Assembly: GCA_002900555.1 (NCBI GenBank)
Contig: MUGD01000047.1
Span: 1 to 21,430, forward strand
Origin: Thermoplasmata archaeon M9B2D
GTDB lineage: Archaea; Thermoplasmatota; E2; DHVEG-1
Direction: 5' to 3'
DNA: 21,430 bases
Shown here: piece by piece, positions 1 through 7,171 of the stretch
Layout: each line of letters begins with the position of its first letter
Numbering within the stretch: position 1 is the first letter of the stretch
Made by a program: the position numbers and the translations under genes
The notes under the pieces: model-generated
Database searches by the model: none
Seen by the model: only the letters and a program-made list of their open reading frames with translations
Told to the model about the DNA's origin: nothing

Positions 1-179
1 GGGATTTTGATTGTCCCATGATGAAAAATCACAGAACTTGCTGGTTTGAGGAACAGCAGAGGGTCTTCAGTTGTGTTTACGTTCATTTCTTTCGCGTGTT
101 CATGGTAGGTTCTGGCAAGGCAGATAATCTTGCCGATACGTATATGTTTTGTACAGCCTTGAAACTGATAGTACACCAT
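1..179 (-). CDS. Fumarylacetoacetate hydrolase (FAH) family protein, 3' end beyond window
   Basis: Reading minus from an ATG at 179 gives 59 codons open to the window edge. The protein contains GKIICLARTYHEHAKEMNV (about residues 16-34), followed by DPLLFLKPASSVI (39-51). This matches the FAH-family signature around 'KI.C.GrNY..HakE' and 'P..F.KP.SS'. Family members are Mg-dependent enzymes that hydrolyse, decarboxylate or isomerise oxo-acids, for example in aromatic breakdown. The metal-binding ExE segment would lie further downstream, outside the window, so the substrate cannot be judged. The ATG at 179 is the first Met after an in-frame stop upstream, and the short N-terminus before GKII suits compact archaeal members. 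No ribosome binding site is visible just before it. The usual Asn of 'RNY' is Thr here. I am fairly sure of the family and unsure of the reaction. Confidence 0.8.
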   Translation of the reverse strand, partial: MVYYQFQGCTKHIRIGKIICLARTYHEHAKEMNVNTTEDPLLFLKPASSVIFHHGTIKI

Positions 180-324
180 ATGTGGGCAGCATAGAAACAG
201 GTGTTAATAGGTTTTGTGAAATCTTCAGTTGTTGCCTCGCATCCAGATGAAAGGATAAGTATTATAACCATAGTTCATAATTACGACCTTGCTTGGTGGA
301 TAGTGATGCTATGGAGAGAGATCG

Positions 325-498
325 ATGAATAAGACTCTGATAGTGTTAGGTACGGGTATTTTGGGCGTTATAATTCTCTTACGGTTCATACCTATGGGTG
401 CCGGATCAGATACAGCCCAATTGTTTAACCAAATATTAAACGTCCTTGAAATCGTTGTTTTCGTCATCACGGTTGCCGGTATTGTAAAACGAAGTTAA
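325..498 (+). CDS. Small two-helix membrane protein, unrecognised
   Basis: An ATG at 325 with the purine-rich stretch GGAGAGAG at 313-320 just upstream opens a 57-residue frame ending in TAA. The product is almost entirely hydrophobic: a first membrane segment at about residues 4-23 (rich in L, I, V and G), a short polar loop with GAGSDTAQ (25-32), and a second segment at about 37-54, ending in KRS. The predicted topology is a helical hairpin. A run of 12 T follows at 511-522, which fits an archaeal terminator. I do not recognise a family. The ribosome binding site, the good membrane helices and the terminator make it a plausible gene. Its neighbours do not suggest a function. Confidence 0.6.
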   Translation: MNKTLIVLGTGILGVIILLRFIPMGAGSDTAQLFNQILNVLEIVVFVITVAGIVKRS

Positions 499-510
499 CA
501 CCCGGTATCA

Positions 511-522
511 TTTTTTTTTTTT
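511..522 (+). terminator. Oligo-T terminator after the small membrane protein
   Basis: An uninterrupted run of 12 T lies 13 bases after the stop codon at 496-498. Archaeal RNA polymerase terminates at such U-tracts without needing a hairpin. The rest of the gap up to 674 shows no gene, only a weak AT-rich stretch near 631-640 that could be the promoter of the next gene. Confidence 0.55.
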
Positions 523-674
523 CTTTGCGTCTGTTTTCTGAATTTTCCTTCATTAATTTCTTTTGTGCACGTGGGAGAATCATTTTTGGTACTACACGTA
601 CAGAACGTGGGTAACTGGTGTACAACAACTCCTTAATAAGAAAACGAACAGAACGATGGGTACGGTGAGAGACA

Positions 675-1028
675 ATGAACGCCTTATTGGTCAAAGCATT
701 GAAAAACGGATTTGACATGAGCAAAGAAGATGCGATAGCGCTTGCGCTAACCGTCCAGAAGGTATTTAAAAGAAATAAGGAGATTGAGGATATGTCGCTT
801 CATAAGGACATCCGATCGATTTTCTATGAGTTACACCAGAAAAACCTGCTTTGCCTTCGACGTGAAGAGATTAGTGAGAAGGGCAAATCCGTGCGGAAGT
901 ACTATTGGTCGATTAACATCGATGGGATTCGTGCTGAGGCCTGCCGCAGACCTGTTGAAGAATCTCCATATGAGATTTATAAAAAAATCCCTGAAAACGC
1001 CTGGCTTTTACGGTCATGTAACACCTAG
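675..1028 (+). CDS. DUF6015-like winged-helix-type protein, copy 1
   Basis: This is a 117-residue cytoplasmic protein. ATG 675 follows GGTGAG (664-669) at about five bases. Residues 15-66 look like a small helical or winged-helix fold containing SKEDA (16-20) and a segment with IFYEL and LRREE (49-65), then KYYW (75-78). It is clearly homologous to the protein encoded at 11446: both share KA(L/I), (M/I)S..(D/E)A, FY.L, RREE, W and a C-terminal tail P-x-x-IY-x-x-x-PE-x-AW-x-x-R (residues 98-113). From memory this resembles family DUF6015, seen in Thermoplasmata, but I could not search for it. No catalytic residues are evident. A DNA- or protein-binding regulatory role is a guess from the fold-like pattern. 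Confidence 0.7.
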   Translation: MNALLVKALKNGFDMSKEDAIALALTVQKVFKRNKEIEDMSLHKDIRSIFYELHQKNLLCLRREEISEKGKSVRKYYWSINIDGIRAEACRRPVEESPYEIYKKIPENAWLLRSCNT

Positions 1029-1052
1029 AATTTTCCTGCAGGTTTTGTCTTC

Positions 1053-1062
1053 TTTTTTTTTT
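1053..1062 (+). terminator. Oligo-T terminator after DUF6015-like copy 1
   Basis: A run of 10 T begins 25 bases past the stop codon of the plus-strand gene and lies in the 49-base convergent gap before the C25 peptidase gene. Confidence 0.5.
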
Positions 1063-1077
1063 AATCAGTCGTTCTAT

Positions 1078-3027
1078 CTAGGGATATCCTCCGATTTTCA
1101 GGCTCGGGTCCCCAAGAAGGACATGGGTTTGAACGATCTTTGCATCATATCGATTCGTATCAACCGGGAAGGTATGGACATAGCCGGTAACCACGTTGGA
1201 ATAGGTCTCTCCAAGAACCATCAGAGTTTCTTGGTTATACAAACGGAAGAACTCCACTTCGAACCATCCATCAGCACCTTGGATACAGTCAGGGATACCA
1301 TCGTTATTACCGTCACCGATGTTCACGCCGCCATATCCGCTACTTCCCATGGATGCGATTGCACCGCCACGAGCCTTGACAAAGACCCAGGACCAGCATT
1401 CAGGGACCCATTTGTATTTCCAAAATGATCCATAATCCAATGGGTCTTGTGAGAAGAACTGCATTTTCTCCTCAAGAAGTCCTTTGATGAAATTGATTGG
1501 TGCGACATCGTATTCACTGTTGTGGCATCCACCAACCATGAGAATGGGATACTTGTTCCTGTTGGTGAGGATGAGAATGTTTGTATTCTTGTAGTTTCCC
1601 ACCCATGTTTTGTTATCTTCATTGGTATGGGTCGCCCACATCTGCGGGCTTCCATGACCACAGAAATAGAGAAACCCACATCCCGTGCTGATTTCAGAGT
1701 GGATTGTTCTTGGTGTGAGATTCTGCAGGGACGCCCAGATTCGTATGGGGGCATATTGCGGCATGTACTCGAGGGCTTTGTCGGTGGCGACCTCTCCTTC
1801 GTTATAATTTGTTCCCCCCTCCCAGTTTTTGTCAAACGTGTCACCACCAACGACCACCATTCTGTTGAACCATTCACTCCCCTGGGTGGTATTCTCATAG
1901 GTGATGATTTTATCGACCATCGTTTTCACTTCTGTTTTGAACATGCATGCTAATCGTCCGACATGCACATCTGGTACCATGTCAACGATATCCTCTTGTT
2001 GATGCCACTCTGGCCACGGCCATTCTGCAAACAGGTCGTCATCGTCTGTATCCCAACTGGAGAAACTGCCATTTGCAGTGTACAGGTCTGCGAAGTACAG
2101 GTCACACGCAAAATGCAGTTCTTCATAGAGACCTCCTGCGTCGGTCTGAAGGTTACTGTATCGCCCTGGCAGTTGTCTAAAGCTACCGACAAGCATCACA
2201 TAGGTGATGTTCCAGGTTTCTTTTGCATTTTTTATGAAATATTTTATTTGTTCTGGTTTGTCTCGACCTTCAGGAGTGAAATAGGTGCCAGAAGAAATGT
2301 TTTCAAGTGTGACTAGTTTTGTTTTGATCCCATGGCTGTTCTTATGTGTGATAAGTGGTTCGAGCAACGATGCATAGGGATCATAGCAGATGATGACCAT
2401 ATCATAGGAATCGGTGGGTGAAGGAAATGGGTCTGTTGGGGGCTGGTAGGTGATCGTAATTGAGATGGACTGGATTGATTGGATGCAGTCCTGGGTAGGG
2501 TTGTATCGCACTGGGTGAAGCTGGACGGTCAGAAAGGTCGAAAGGATGTTTTCCTTGTTTAGACCTCCTGTGAGTCGATAGGAATACCAGCTCTCAGGGA
2601 AAAACTGATCCTTTGAATAAATCTCGCTATTTTCCAATGGATGCCTGGGTTGCTGTCCGGTGTAGAAGGGAATTGGTGCTGATGCAGGTCTTATTTTCTG
2701 TCTGAGAAAAACTTCAGATAGTCCTGATACCGTACAAGAGAAATCCGTTATTGTTGCGCCGAACGGAAGCATAACCGTGGTCATTACAAGTGGGAGTATT
2801 GGTTCGCCGGGAGTGGTTCGATATCCAGTGGATTCTGGTACATGTATGGTTGCATACTCGTCCTTCTGTCCTACTTCTGGAGGCGAGAACTGATACATCA
2901 TTGTAATTATATGAGGCGATGATTCTGTGGTTTTTTTCGTTTGTAGTATCCCTGCTGACATACTGACGGCAACAAGGAGGATTATCGTAAGTATGCTTCC
3001 TATAAAGATAAATTCTTTTTTCTTCAT
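1078..3027 (-). CDS. Secreted gingipain-type cysteine peptidase (family C25)
   Basis: This 649-residue protein has a single N-terminal hydrophobic segment (residues 6-25) after a KKK charge cluster, so it is exported or membrane-anchored. Residues about 38-200 resemble the gingipain propeptide and Ig-like region, and the caspase-like catalytic domain runs from about 207 to 645. Features of C25 are the acidic segment WDTDDDD (325-331), the PDVHVGRL segment (352-359), the catalytic His in FCGHGS (His458), the catalytic Cys in MVGGCHN (Cys501) and the closing LLGDPSLK motif (637-644). The dyad is intact. A calcium-loop-like stretch D-G-N-N-D-G-I-P-D sits at 572-580. ATG 3027 has GGGGAGTT upstream and a TATA box at 3069-3080. 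It probably degrades external protein. C25 peptidases have been reported in MBG-D sediment archaea as part of detrital protein degradation. Natural substrate specificity cannot be read from the sequence. Confidence 0.9.
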   Translation of the reverse strand: MKKKEFIFIGSILTIILLVAVSMSAGILQTKKTTESSPHIITMMYQFSPPEVGQKDEYATIHVPESTGYRTTPGEPILPLVMTTVMLPFGATITDFSCTVSGLSEVFLRQKIRPASAPIPFYTGQQPRHPLENSEIYSKDQFFPESWYSYRLTGGLNKENILSTFLTVQLHPVRYNPTQDCIQSIQSISITITYQPPTDPFPSPTDSYDMVIICYDPYASLLEPLITHKNSHGIKTKLVTLENISSGTYFTPEGRDKPEQIKYFIKNAKETWNITYVMLVGSFRQLPGRYSNLQTDAGGLYEELHFACDLYFADLYTANGSFSSWDTDDDDLFAEWPWPEWHQQEDIVDMVPDVHVGRLACMFKTEVKTMVDKIITYENTTQGSEWFNRMVVVGGDTFDKNWEGGTNYNEGEVATDKALEYMPQYAPIRIWASLQNLTPRTIHSEISTGCGFLYFCGHGSPQMWATHTNEDNKTWVGNYKNTNILILTNRNKYPILMVGGCHNSEYDVAPINFIKGLLEEKMQFFSQDPLDYGSFWKYKWVPECWSWVFVKARGGAIASMGSSGYGGVNIGDGNNDGIPDCIQGADGWFEVEFFRLYNQETLMVLGETYSNVVTGYVHTFPVDTNRYDAKIVQTHVLLGDPSLKIGGYP

Positions 3028-3068
3028 ATGTAACTCCCCTTTGTCTGTTGGATATTTAACACTTCGAT

Positions 3069-3080
3069 GTTATAAATACC
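3069..3080 (-). promoter_or_regulatory. TATA box of the C25 peptidase gene
   Basis: On the minus strand GGTATTTATAAC lies about 45-50 bases before ATG 3027. A start of transcription some 25 bases downstream would leave a leader of about 20 bases holding the Shine-Dalgarno-like GGGGAGTT (3032-3039). Confidence 0.5.
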
Positions 3081-3199
3081 TTTTGTTTCTCTTCTAGTCA
3101 ATTTTTATCCATAAGGTTAAATACCTCATGTCCATATTCCACCCCAACGGTTCGAAGGAAACAAAGAACCGAAGATATAAACAAAGGAAGTATATAATA

Positions 3200-3376
3200 A
3201 TGGAAAGAAAAGATAGATCCGATCGTGGTGGTCGGGATTATGGCGCACCTCGTGAAATGCATGATGTCACATGTGCAGATTGCGGTAAGGAAACCCAAGT
3301 TCCGTTCAAACCAGATGGTAACAGACCAGTCTACTGCCGGGATTGTTATCAGAAGCATCGGCCAAAGAGATTCTAA
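3200..3376 (+). CDS. CxxC-x17-CxxC zinc-binding mini protein
   Basis: This is a 58-residue basic protein. The N-terminal 20 residues are charged and disordered (many R, D, K and G). They are followed by CADC, exactly 17 residues, then CRDC, and a basic tail HRPKRF. The Cys spacing identifies the small zinc-ribbon family known as CxxC-x17-CxxC domain proteins, common in archaea and some bacteria, with no established function. Nucleic-acid binding is plausible from the charge but is inference. I chose ATG 3200 because GGAAG (3186-3190) precedes it at good spacing and because the domain and its arginine-rich tail follow at once. The frame stays open to an ATG at 3128, but that extension has no ribosome binding site. 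A T-rich terminator follows. Confidence 0.85.
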   Translation: MERKDRSDRGGRDYGAPREMHDVTCADCGKETQVPFKPDGNRPVYCRDCYQKHRPKRF

Positions 3377-3410
3377 GTAGAGATATATGTCAAGGATCGT
3401 TTGATTGTGG

Positions 3411-3431
3411 TTTTTTCTTTTTCTTTTTTTT
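3411..3431 (+). terminator. T-rich terminator in convergent gap
   Basis: A stretch of 21 bases is all T except for two C and begins about 35 bases after the zinc-protein stop codon. It lies between this gene and the convergent amylase gene. On the minus strand the amylase stop codon is itself followed at once by five T. Confidence 0.5.
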
Positions 3432-3444
3432 GGAGAAGGAAAAA

Positions 3445-4608
3445 CTACTTTTTTCTCTTTTTTTTTATTAGTGTTTTGTAAAAATCGTACAGTTCCTTGT
3501 CTTGATTTGTCCAGTTCATGGGTTGACGCGCTTGCAGGTCCCCGTTTGATGAGATCGCCCATTGCGATGTTGTTTGTGTCATGCCAACCTCTGTGCCGTA
3601 GTAGATGATTGCGGGTTGAGGCAGTGAAAATTGGATGGCTGCCGCGGTTTTTAGTTTTTCCTTGTCGTTATTACAGCTGAAGAGGAAACGATCCATATCG
3701 TGATTGTCCAGGAACGTTGGTAAGAAAAAATTTTTGGGGAAGGATGCATAGTGATGCTCTAATTTTCTGCGTAGTCTGTTTTCAGAGGTTTTTTGGTCTG
3801 TGACATAGTTTTTTATCAGCTCTTGGACTTTGAAGTCCAGGACGCCGTCCAGTTCCCCGATGTATTCCTGAAACAAGCGATCTGATGATGCTCCGGAGAG
3901 CCATTTGAGGAGTTTATGGCGTACTTGAATGGTGCGGAGATTCTGTTTTTTTATACCCATCATCCAGGCTTCTCCGATGAGGGCTGCATGCGGGAACTGG
4001 TCTTTGATTTCATGGTGAAAGCGTCTCCAGAACCTGTGGGAGGGGCCGATCACGTGGTCGAGGCGAAACCCGTCCAACCCAAGGCTAAGCCAGTAAGTTG
4101 CGGCGTTTATGATATGCTCGCGAGTCGGTGGGTTGTCTAGGTTTAGTTTAGGGATTTCTTGAACGCTTAGGAAGCAGAGGTAGTGGTCTGGCCAGTCCGT
4201 GAAATAGAACCAGTCGTTGTAGGGGCTGTTTTTGTCGTGTTGTGCCTGCTGGAAAAACGGATGCTTGGTTGAGCAGTGGTTTGGGACAAAGTCTGCGATG
4301 ATATGCAGGTCATGGGTATGTGCTTGGTGTATGAGCTCTTTGAGGTCTTCTAGAGTTCCATAATGGGGATCGACCTGGTAGAAATCTGTGATGTGGTACC
4401 CATGGTACGCGGAGGTCTGGTAAAACGGGGATATCCACAGGGTCGTCACACCAAGATCAAGGAGATAGGGGAGCTTATCAATGATTCCTCTGATGGTCCC
4501 TCCTACAAAGACTGGTTGGTTCCAGTTCTCTGGTGATGAAAACCCAGCGAATCGGTCGATGAAGATATGGTAGATGACGCTGTTTTGTATCCAATCTGCA
4601 TCATTCAT
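3445..4608 (-). CDS. Cytoplasmic alpha-amylase-family glycoside hydrolase (GH13)
   Basis: This 387-residue protein has no signal peptide. All four GH13 regions are present: DFVPNH (residues 106-111), GFRLDHV with nucleophile Asp184, IGEAWM with acid/base Glu213, and FLDNHD with Asp304. YHGYHITDF (68-76) is the usual segment before region I. The (beta/alpha)8 barrel ends near residue 380, in a lysine-rich tail IKKKRKK. The C-terminal beta-sandwich domain and any N-terminal binding domain typical of many family members are missing, so this is a minimal enzyme. It probably cleaves or transfers alpha-glucans such as intracellular glycogen or maltodextrins. Whether it is an amylase, a neopullulanase-like enzyme or a glucanotransferase cannot be settled. 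It is divergent from the VOC gene, and no strong ribosome binding site precedes ATG 4608, so translation may be leaderless. Confidence 0.88.
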   Translation of the reverse strand: MNDADWIQNSVIYHIFIDRFAGFSSPENWNQPVFVGGTIRGIIDKLPYLLDLGVTTLWISPFYQTSAYHGYHITDFYQVDPHYGTLEDLKELIHQAHTHDLHIIADFVPNHCSTKHPFFQQAQHDKNSPYNDWFYFTDWPDHYLCFLSVQEIPKLNLDNPPTREHIINAATYWLSLGLDGFRLDHVIGPSHRFWRRFHHEIKDQFPHAALIGEAWMMGIKKQNLRTIQVRHKLLKWLSGASSDRLFQEYIGELDGVLDFKVQELIKNYVTDQKTSENRLRRKLEHHYASFPKNFFLPTFLDNHDMDRFLFSCNNDKEKLKTAAAIQFSLPQPAIIYYGTEVGMTQTTSQWAISSNGDLQARQPMNWTNQDKELYDFYKTLIKKKRKK

Positions 4609-4674
4609 CGGCGAACGGATGGGTTTGGGTCTTTTTTAGTGTTATGTTTTGTTTACGAGTTCACAGGTGGTTTT

Positions 4675-4682
4675 CTTTATAT
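4675..4682 (+). promoter_or_regulatory. TATA box of the VOC gene (leaderless start)
   Basis: CTTTATAT is centred about 27 bases before ATG 4706. That is the normal distance from an archaeal TATA box to the transcription start, so the message would begin at or within a few bases of the start codon. There is no Shine-Dalgarno sequence before the ATG, which agrees with a leaderless transcript. Confidence 0.5.
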
Positions 4683-4705
4683 GCTCTGAGTGGATTCGTT
4701 AGTAG

Positions 4706-5095
4706 ATGAGTGCTATGACGGAAGAGAATCGTATTCACCATGTCGCTGTCGAGTGTACAAGTGAGCATCATGCGGATTTGTTTTTTTCAACGGTCCTTGG
4801 TCTTCCGAAAGTAAAAAGTACGGTGCTTTCAAAAGAGCTGTCCGCTGCGATTTTTAGGAGTCCTAAGGAAGTTCGTTTCGTCTTTTACGACGACGGTATC
4901 ACCCGGTTCGAGGTGTTCATTGCTGATGGATCGCAAAAGCCAACCTTTGCCCATATCTGCCTAACGATTGCTGATACAGATGATTTTGTTGCTCGCTGCA
5001 AGCAGCAAGGGTTGGCACCCTTCTTTGTTGAGAGAAACGGAAGGCAGTTGTTGTTTGTACGGGATTTCTGTGGGAATTTGTATGAAATAAAGTAA
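4706..5095 (+). CDS. Glyoxalase/VOC-fold metalloprotein
   Basis: This 129-residue protein has the paired beta-alpha-beta-beta-beta pattern of the vicinal oxygen chelate superfamily. Candidate metal ligands sit in the expected places: His12 in IHHVAVE, Glu69 in RFEVFI, His83 in FAHICL and Glu127 in the terminal LYEIK. This His/Glu/His/Glu set is typical of metal-binding members such as glyoxalase I, methylmalonyl-CoA epimerase and extradiol dioxygenases. The specific reaction is unknown. The terminal 'D..GN.YEI' is a family hallmark. The start is placed at the first ATG because of the TATA box position; a second ATG lies three codons in. It is convergent with the transporter gene, with only six bases between the stop codons. 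Confidence 0.8.
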   Translation: MSAMTEENRIHHVAVECTSEHHADLFFSTVLGLPKVKSTVLSKELSAAIFRSPKEVRFVFYDDGITRFEVFIADGSQKPTFAHICLTIADTDDFVARCKQQGLAPFFVERNGRQLLFVRDFCGNLYEIK

Positions 5096-5101
5096 TCGTC
5101 G

Positions 5102-7102
5102 TTATTTGTTGGTTTTTTTCTCAGAGAGGATTTCTCGGATTGGGATGTATGCGAGCAGTGCACCGATAAAGGCAAAAACAAGTAATCCAGGCCACCATGG
5201 TGCTGTATCGAAGAATGCGAGGTGGATGCCAAGGACGATGAGGACTGCGATGACAACGCCCATGAGCGCTTCTCCTGCGACAAGCCCAGCGGTGAACAAC
5301 AGCCCTGTGCGTATCGCGTTTTCTTTAGGGGTTACATCTGTTTGTTTGATGGCAAGTTCCCAGTCGCTGAGTTCCTCTTGTTCTGCGCTTCCGTATTTTT
5401 TCTCTAGGACAGTATCGGTAAGAGCACGGATTCCACCGCCGATGAAGATTGGGACAGAGAGCGTGAAGGGAAGGTAGATCCCGATTGCGACAGGGAGGAC
5501 CGGGAGATTGATAAGGATGAGGACCAAAGCAAGCACTGCACCGGCGACTACGTAGGGCCACAGCATGTTTCCGCCAAGTACTCCTTGGACGATTCCTTTC
5601 ATAAGGAACGCCTGTGGTGCAGGCAGTTTCGTACTGCCGATAGTGAATGCTTGATGGAGCACCCCGATGACGATTCCGACCGTGGCGGAGATGGCAAGCA
5701 CGCCGAAGATCATGGAGATCTGTAGTTTCTTTGGTGTTGCCCCGATCATCTGACCGGATGCCATGGTCTGTAGAAGATCTCCGGAGATTGATCCGCCGAT
5801 GCAGACGACTGCGGAGATGAAAATAACGACCGCCATTCCCTGCGTCCCGGTCACTCCAAGTCCAAGCATAAGCAGGCTGACGATAAGCAGGATGGTAACG
5901 GTGACTCCTGAGATGGGGCAGTTGGAGGAGCCGACAAGGCCGGTGAGGTATCCGGCAAGAGCGCTTGCGATGAACGCAAGAAAGATAGTGAGAATCGCCA
6001 TGAGCAATGAAACGCCTATGAGACCTGAGAGGATTTGGTACAGCACAAAGATTGGTATCGTCATTGCTCCTATGGCAAGAAAGACAAGTTTGTAGTTGAG
6101 ATCCTGTTCAGTACGTTTTTCTGTCTTTGTTCCCTGTTTTTTGAATCCAAGGACTGCTTCTTTGACGCTGTCGACGAGGTTTGTTCGTATTGAGTACACC
6201 GCCCAGAGACCGCCGATAAGCATTGCTCCGACGCCAATGTATCGTACCTGCTCGCTCCATACCTTGTAAAACCCGCCTATCAGGGGACCAAGCCCACTAT
6301 ATTCCGTTGTTGCTTCTGGGAGGCCTGATACCAGGATGAGCAGTGGTGCGATGATGACCCATCCAAGGAGCCCTCCAACGAGGACGTATGATGAGATGCG
6401 TGGTCCGATGATCCATCCGACCGCAAGAAGCGCCGGTGATGTGGTGGTTCCTGCGTAGAACCATGCTTCGCGTTCCTCTCCAAAGATAGCGTATTTTCCG
6501 ATGCTGACGATCCCGTCGATGGTGTCACGGAAGAGGTTAAGAGCGAGTTGTCCGAATTTGAAGAGCGCGGCAGTGAGAGCCCCGACTGCCAGCCAGATCC
6601 CACTCACATGGTCTTTCTGCTGGGTTTGTTCTCCACCGACAGTGGTTGTCAGGACTGCTGCGACCGCGATTCCCTCTGGGAAGGGGAGGTCTGTTTTTAC
6701 GACCAGTGCCCGTCGGAGGGGGACCATCCAGAAGACACCAAGCATTCCTCCGATGAGCGCGATGAAGGTTGTTTCCAGGTAATGTATCTCTGTCCATGCG
6801 CCAAGAAGGATAAGGGCAGGAATGGTGAAGATGACGCCTGCGGCGATGCATTCGCCTGCGGAGGCACCCATGGTTGCGATGTTGACCTCAAGGATTGTTG
6901 GTTTGAACGGTTTCATCAGGGCAAGTGCCATAACTGCGCCTGGGATGATGGCAGAGACCGTCATTCCAGCATACAGCCCGAGGTACGCGTTTGCTGCTCC
7001 TAGGACGATTGCAAGGAACGTTCCTACGAGGACTGCCTTTATCGTTAACTCTGGTATGGTTTTCTCTGCAGGGATAAATGAGGGGAAGTTCTCTCTGTCC
7101 AT
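5102..7102 (-). CDS. OPT-family oligopeptide transporter
   Basis: This protein of about 666 residues has some 14-16 hydrophobic membrane segments. It carries the prokaryotic OPT hallmarks near the N-terminus (NAYLGLYAGMTVSAIIPGAV), centrally (GSSNCPISGVTV) and just after (GDLLQTMASGQMIGA). OPT proteins import oligopeptides, or metal chelates in some subfamilies, driven by ion gradients. The frame also opens at a TTG three codons earlier (7111), but the TATA box at 7119-7130 places the transcription start at about 7100, so ATG 7102 with a leaderless message is preferred. Upstream on the same strand lies a secreted C25-like peptidase, which supports peptide uptake, though the promoter in the 69-base gap argues for separate transcription. 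The length is normal for the family. Confidence 0.9.
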   Translation of the reverse strand: MDRENFPSFIPAEKTIPELTIKAVLVGTFLAIVLGAANAYLGLYAGMTVSAIIPGAVMALALMKPFKPTILEVNIATMGASAGECIAAGVIFTIPALILLGAWTEIHYLETTFIALIGGMLGVFWMVPLRRALVVKTDLPFPEGIAVAAVLTTTVGGEQTQQKDHVSGIWLAVGALTAALFKFGQLALNLFRDTIDGIVSIGKYAIFGEEREAWFYAGTTTSPALLAVGWIIGPRISSYVLVGGLLGWVIIAPLLILVSGLPEATTEYSGLGPLIGGFYKVWSEQVRYIGVGAMLIGGLWAVYSIRTNLVDSVKEAVLGFKKQGTKTEKRTEQDLNYKLVFLAIGAMTIPIFVLYQILSGLIGVSLLMAILTIFLAFIASALAGYLTGLVGSSNCPISGVTVTILLIVSLLMLGLGVTGTQGMAVVIFISAVVCIGGSISGDLLQTMASGQMIGATPKKLQISMIFGVLAISATVGIVIGVLHQAFTIGSTKLPAPQAFLMKGIVQGVLGGNMLWPYVVAGAVLALVLILINLPVLPVAIGIYLPFTLSVPIFIGGGIRALTDTVLEKKYGSAEQEELSDWELAIKQTDVTPKENAIRTGLLFTAGLVAGEALMGVVIAVLIVLGIHLAFFDTAPWWPGLLVFAFIGALLAYIPIREILSEKKTNK

Positions 7103-7118
7103 TTTATTCAAACTACTC

Positions 7119-7130
7119 TATAAATATAGT
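7119..7130 (-). promoter_or_regulatory. TATA box of the OPT transporter gene (leaderless start)
   Basis: The minus strand reads ACTATATTTATA, centred about 23 bases before ATG 7102. No Shine-Dalgarno sequence precedes the ATG. This decides the start codon against the in-frame TTG at 7111. Confidence 0.55.
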
Positions 7131-7171
7131 GTTGTGGGTATTAAAAGGTAATTGATGTCGAGATGCATTTC

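Noticed and set aside
83..271. 62-codon minus-strand frame with a lipoprotein-like start (ILSSGC)
   Set aside because: It overlaps the FAH-family frame, which has clear homology. The apparent lipobox is not followed by a plausible secreted protein.
467..724. 85-codon minus-strand frame
   Set aside because: It is rich in Lys from the oligo-T terminator read backwards, overlaps the start of the DUF6015-like gene and shows no family features.
784..1428. 214-codon plus-strand frame
   Set aside because: It runs through the DUF6015-like gene in another frame and antisense to the C25 peptidase, both of which have firm support.
3128..3199. 24-codon N-terminal extension of the zinc mini protein
   Set aside because: No ribosome binding site precedes 3128, whereas GGAAG precedes ATG 3200 at good spacing.
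5763..7003. Long plus-strand frames antisense to the OPT transporter
   Set aside because: They are shadow frames of a codon-biased membrane protein gene; their translations lack domains and are Arg/Cys/Ser-rich noise.
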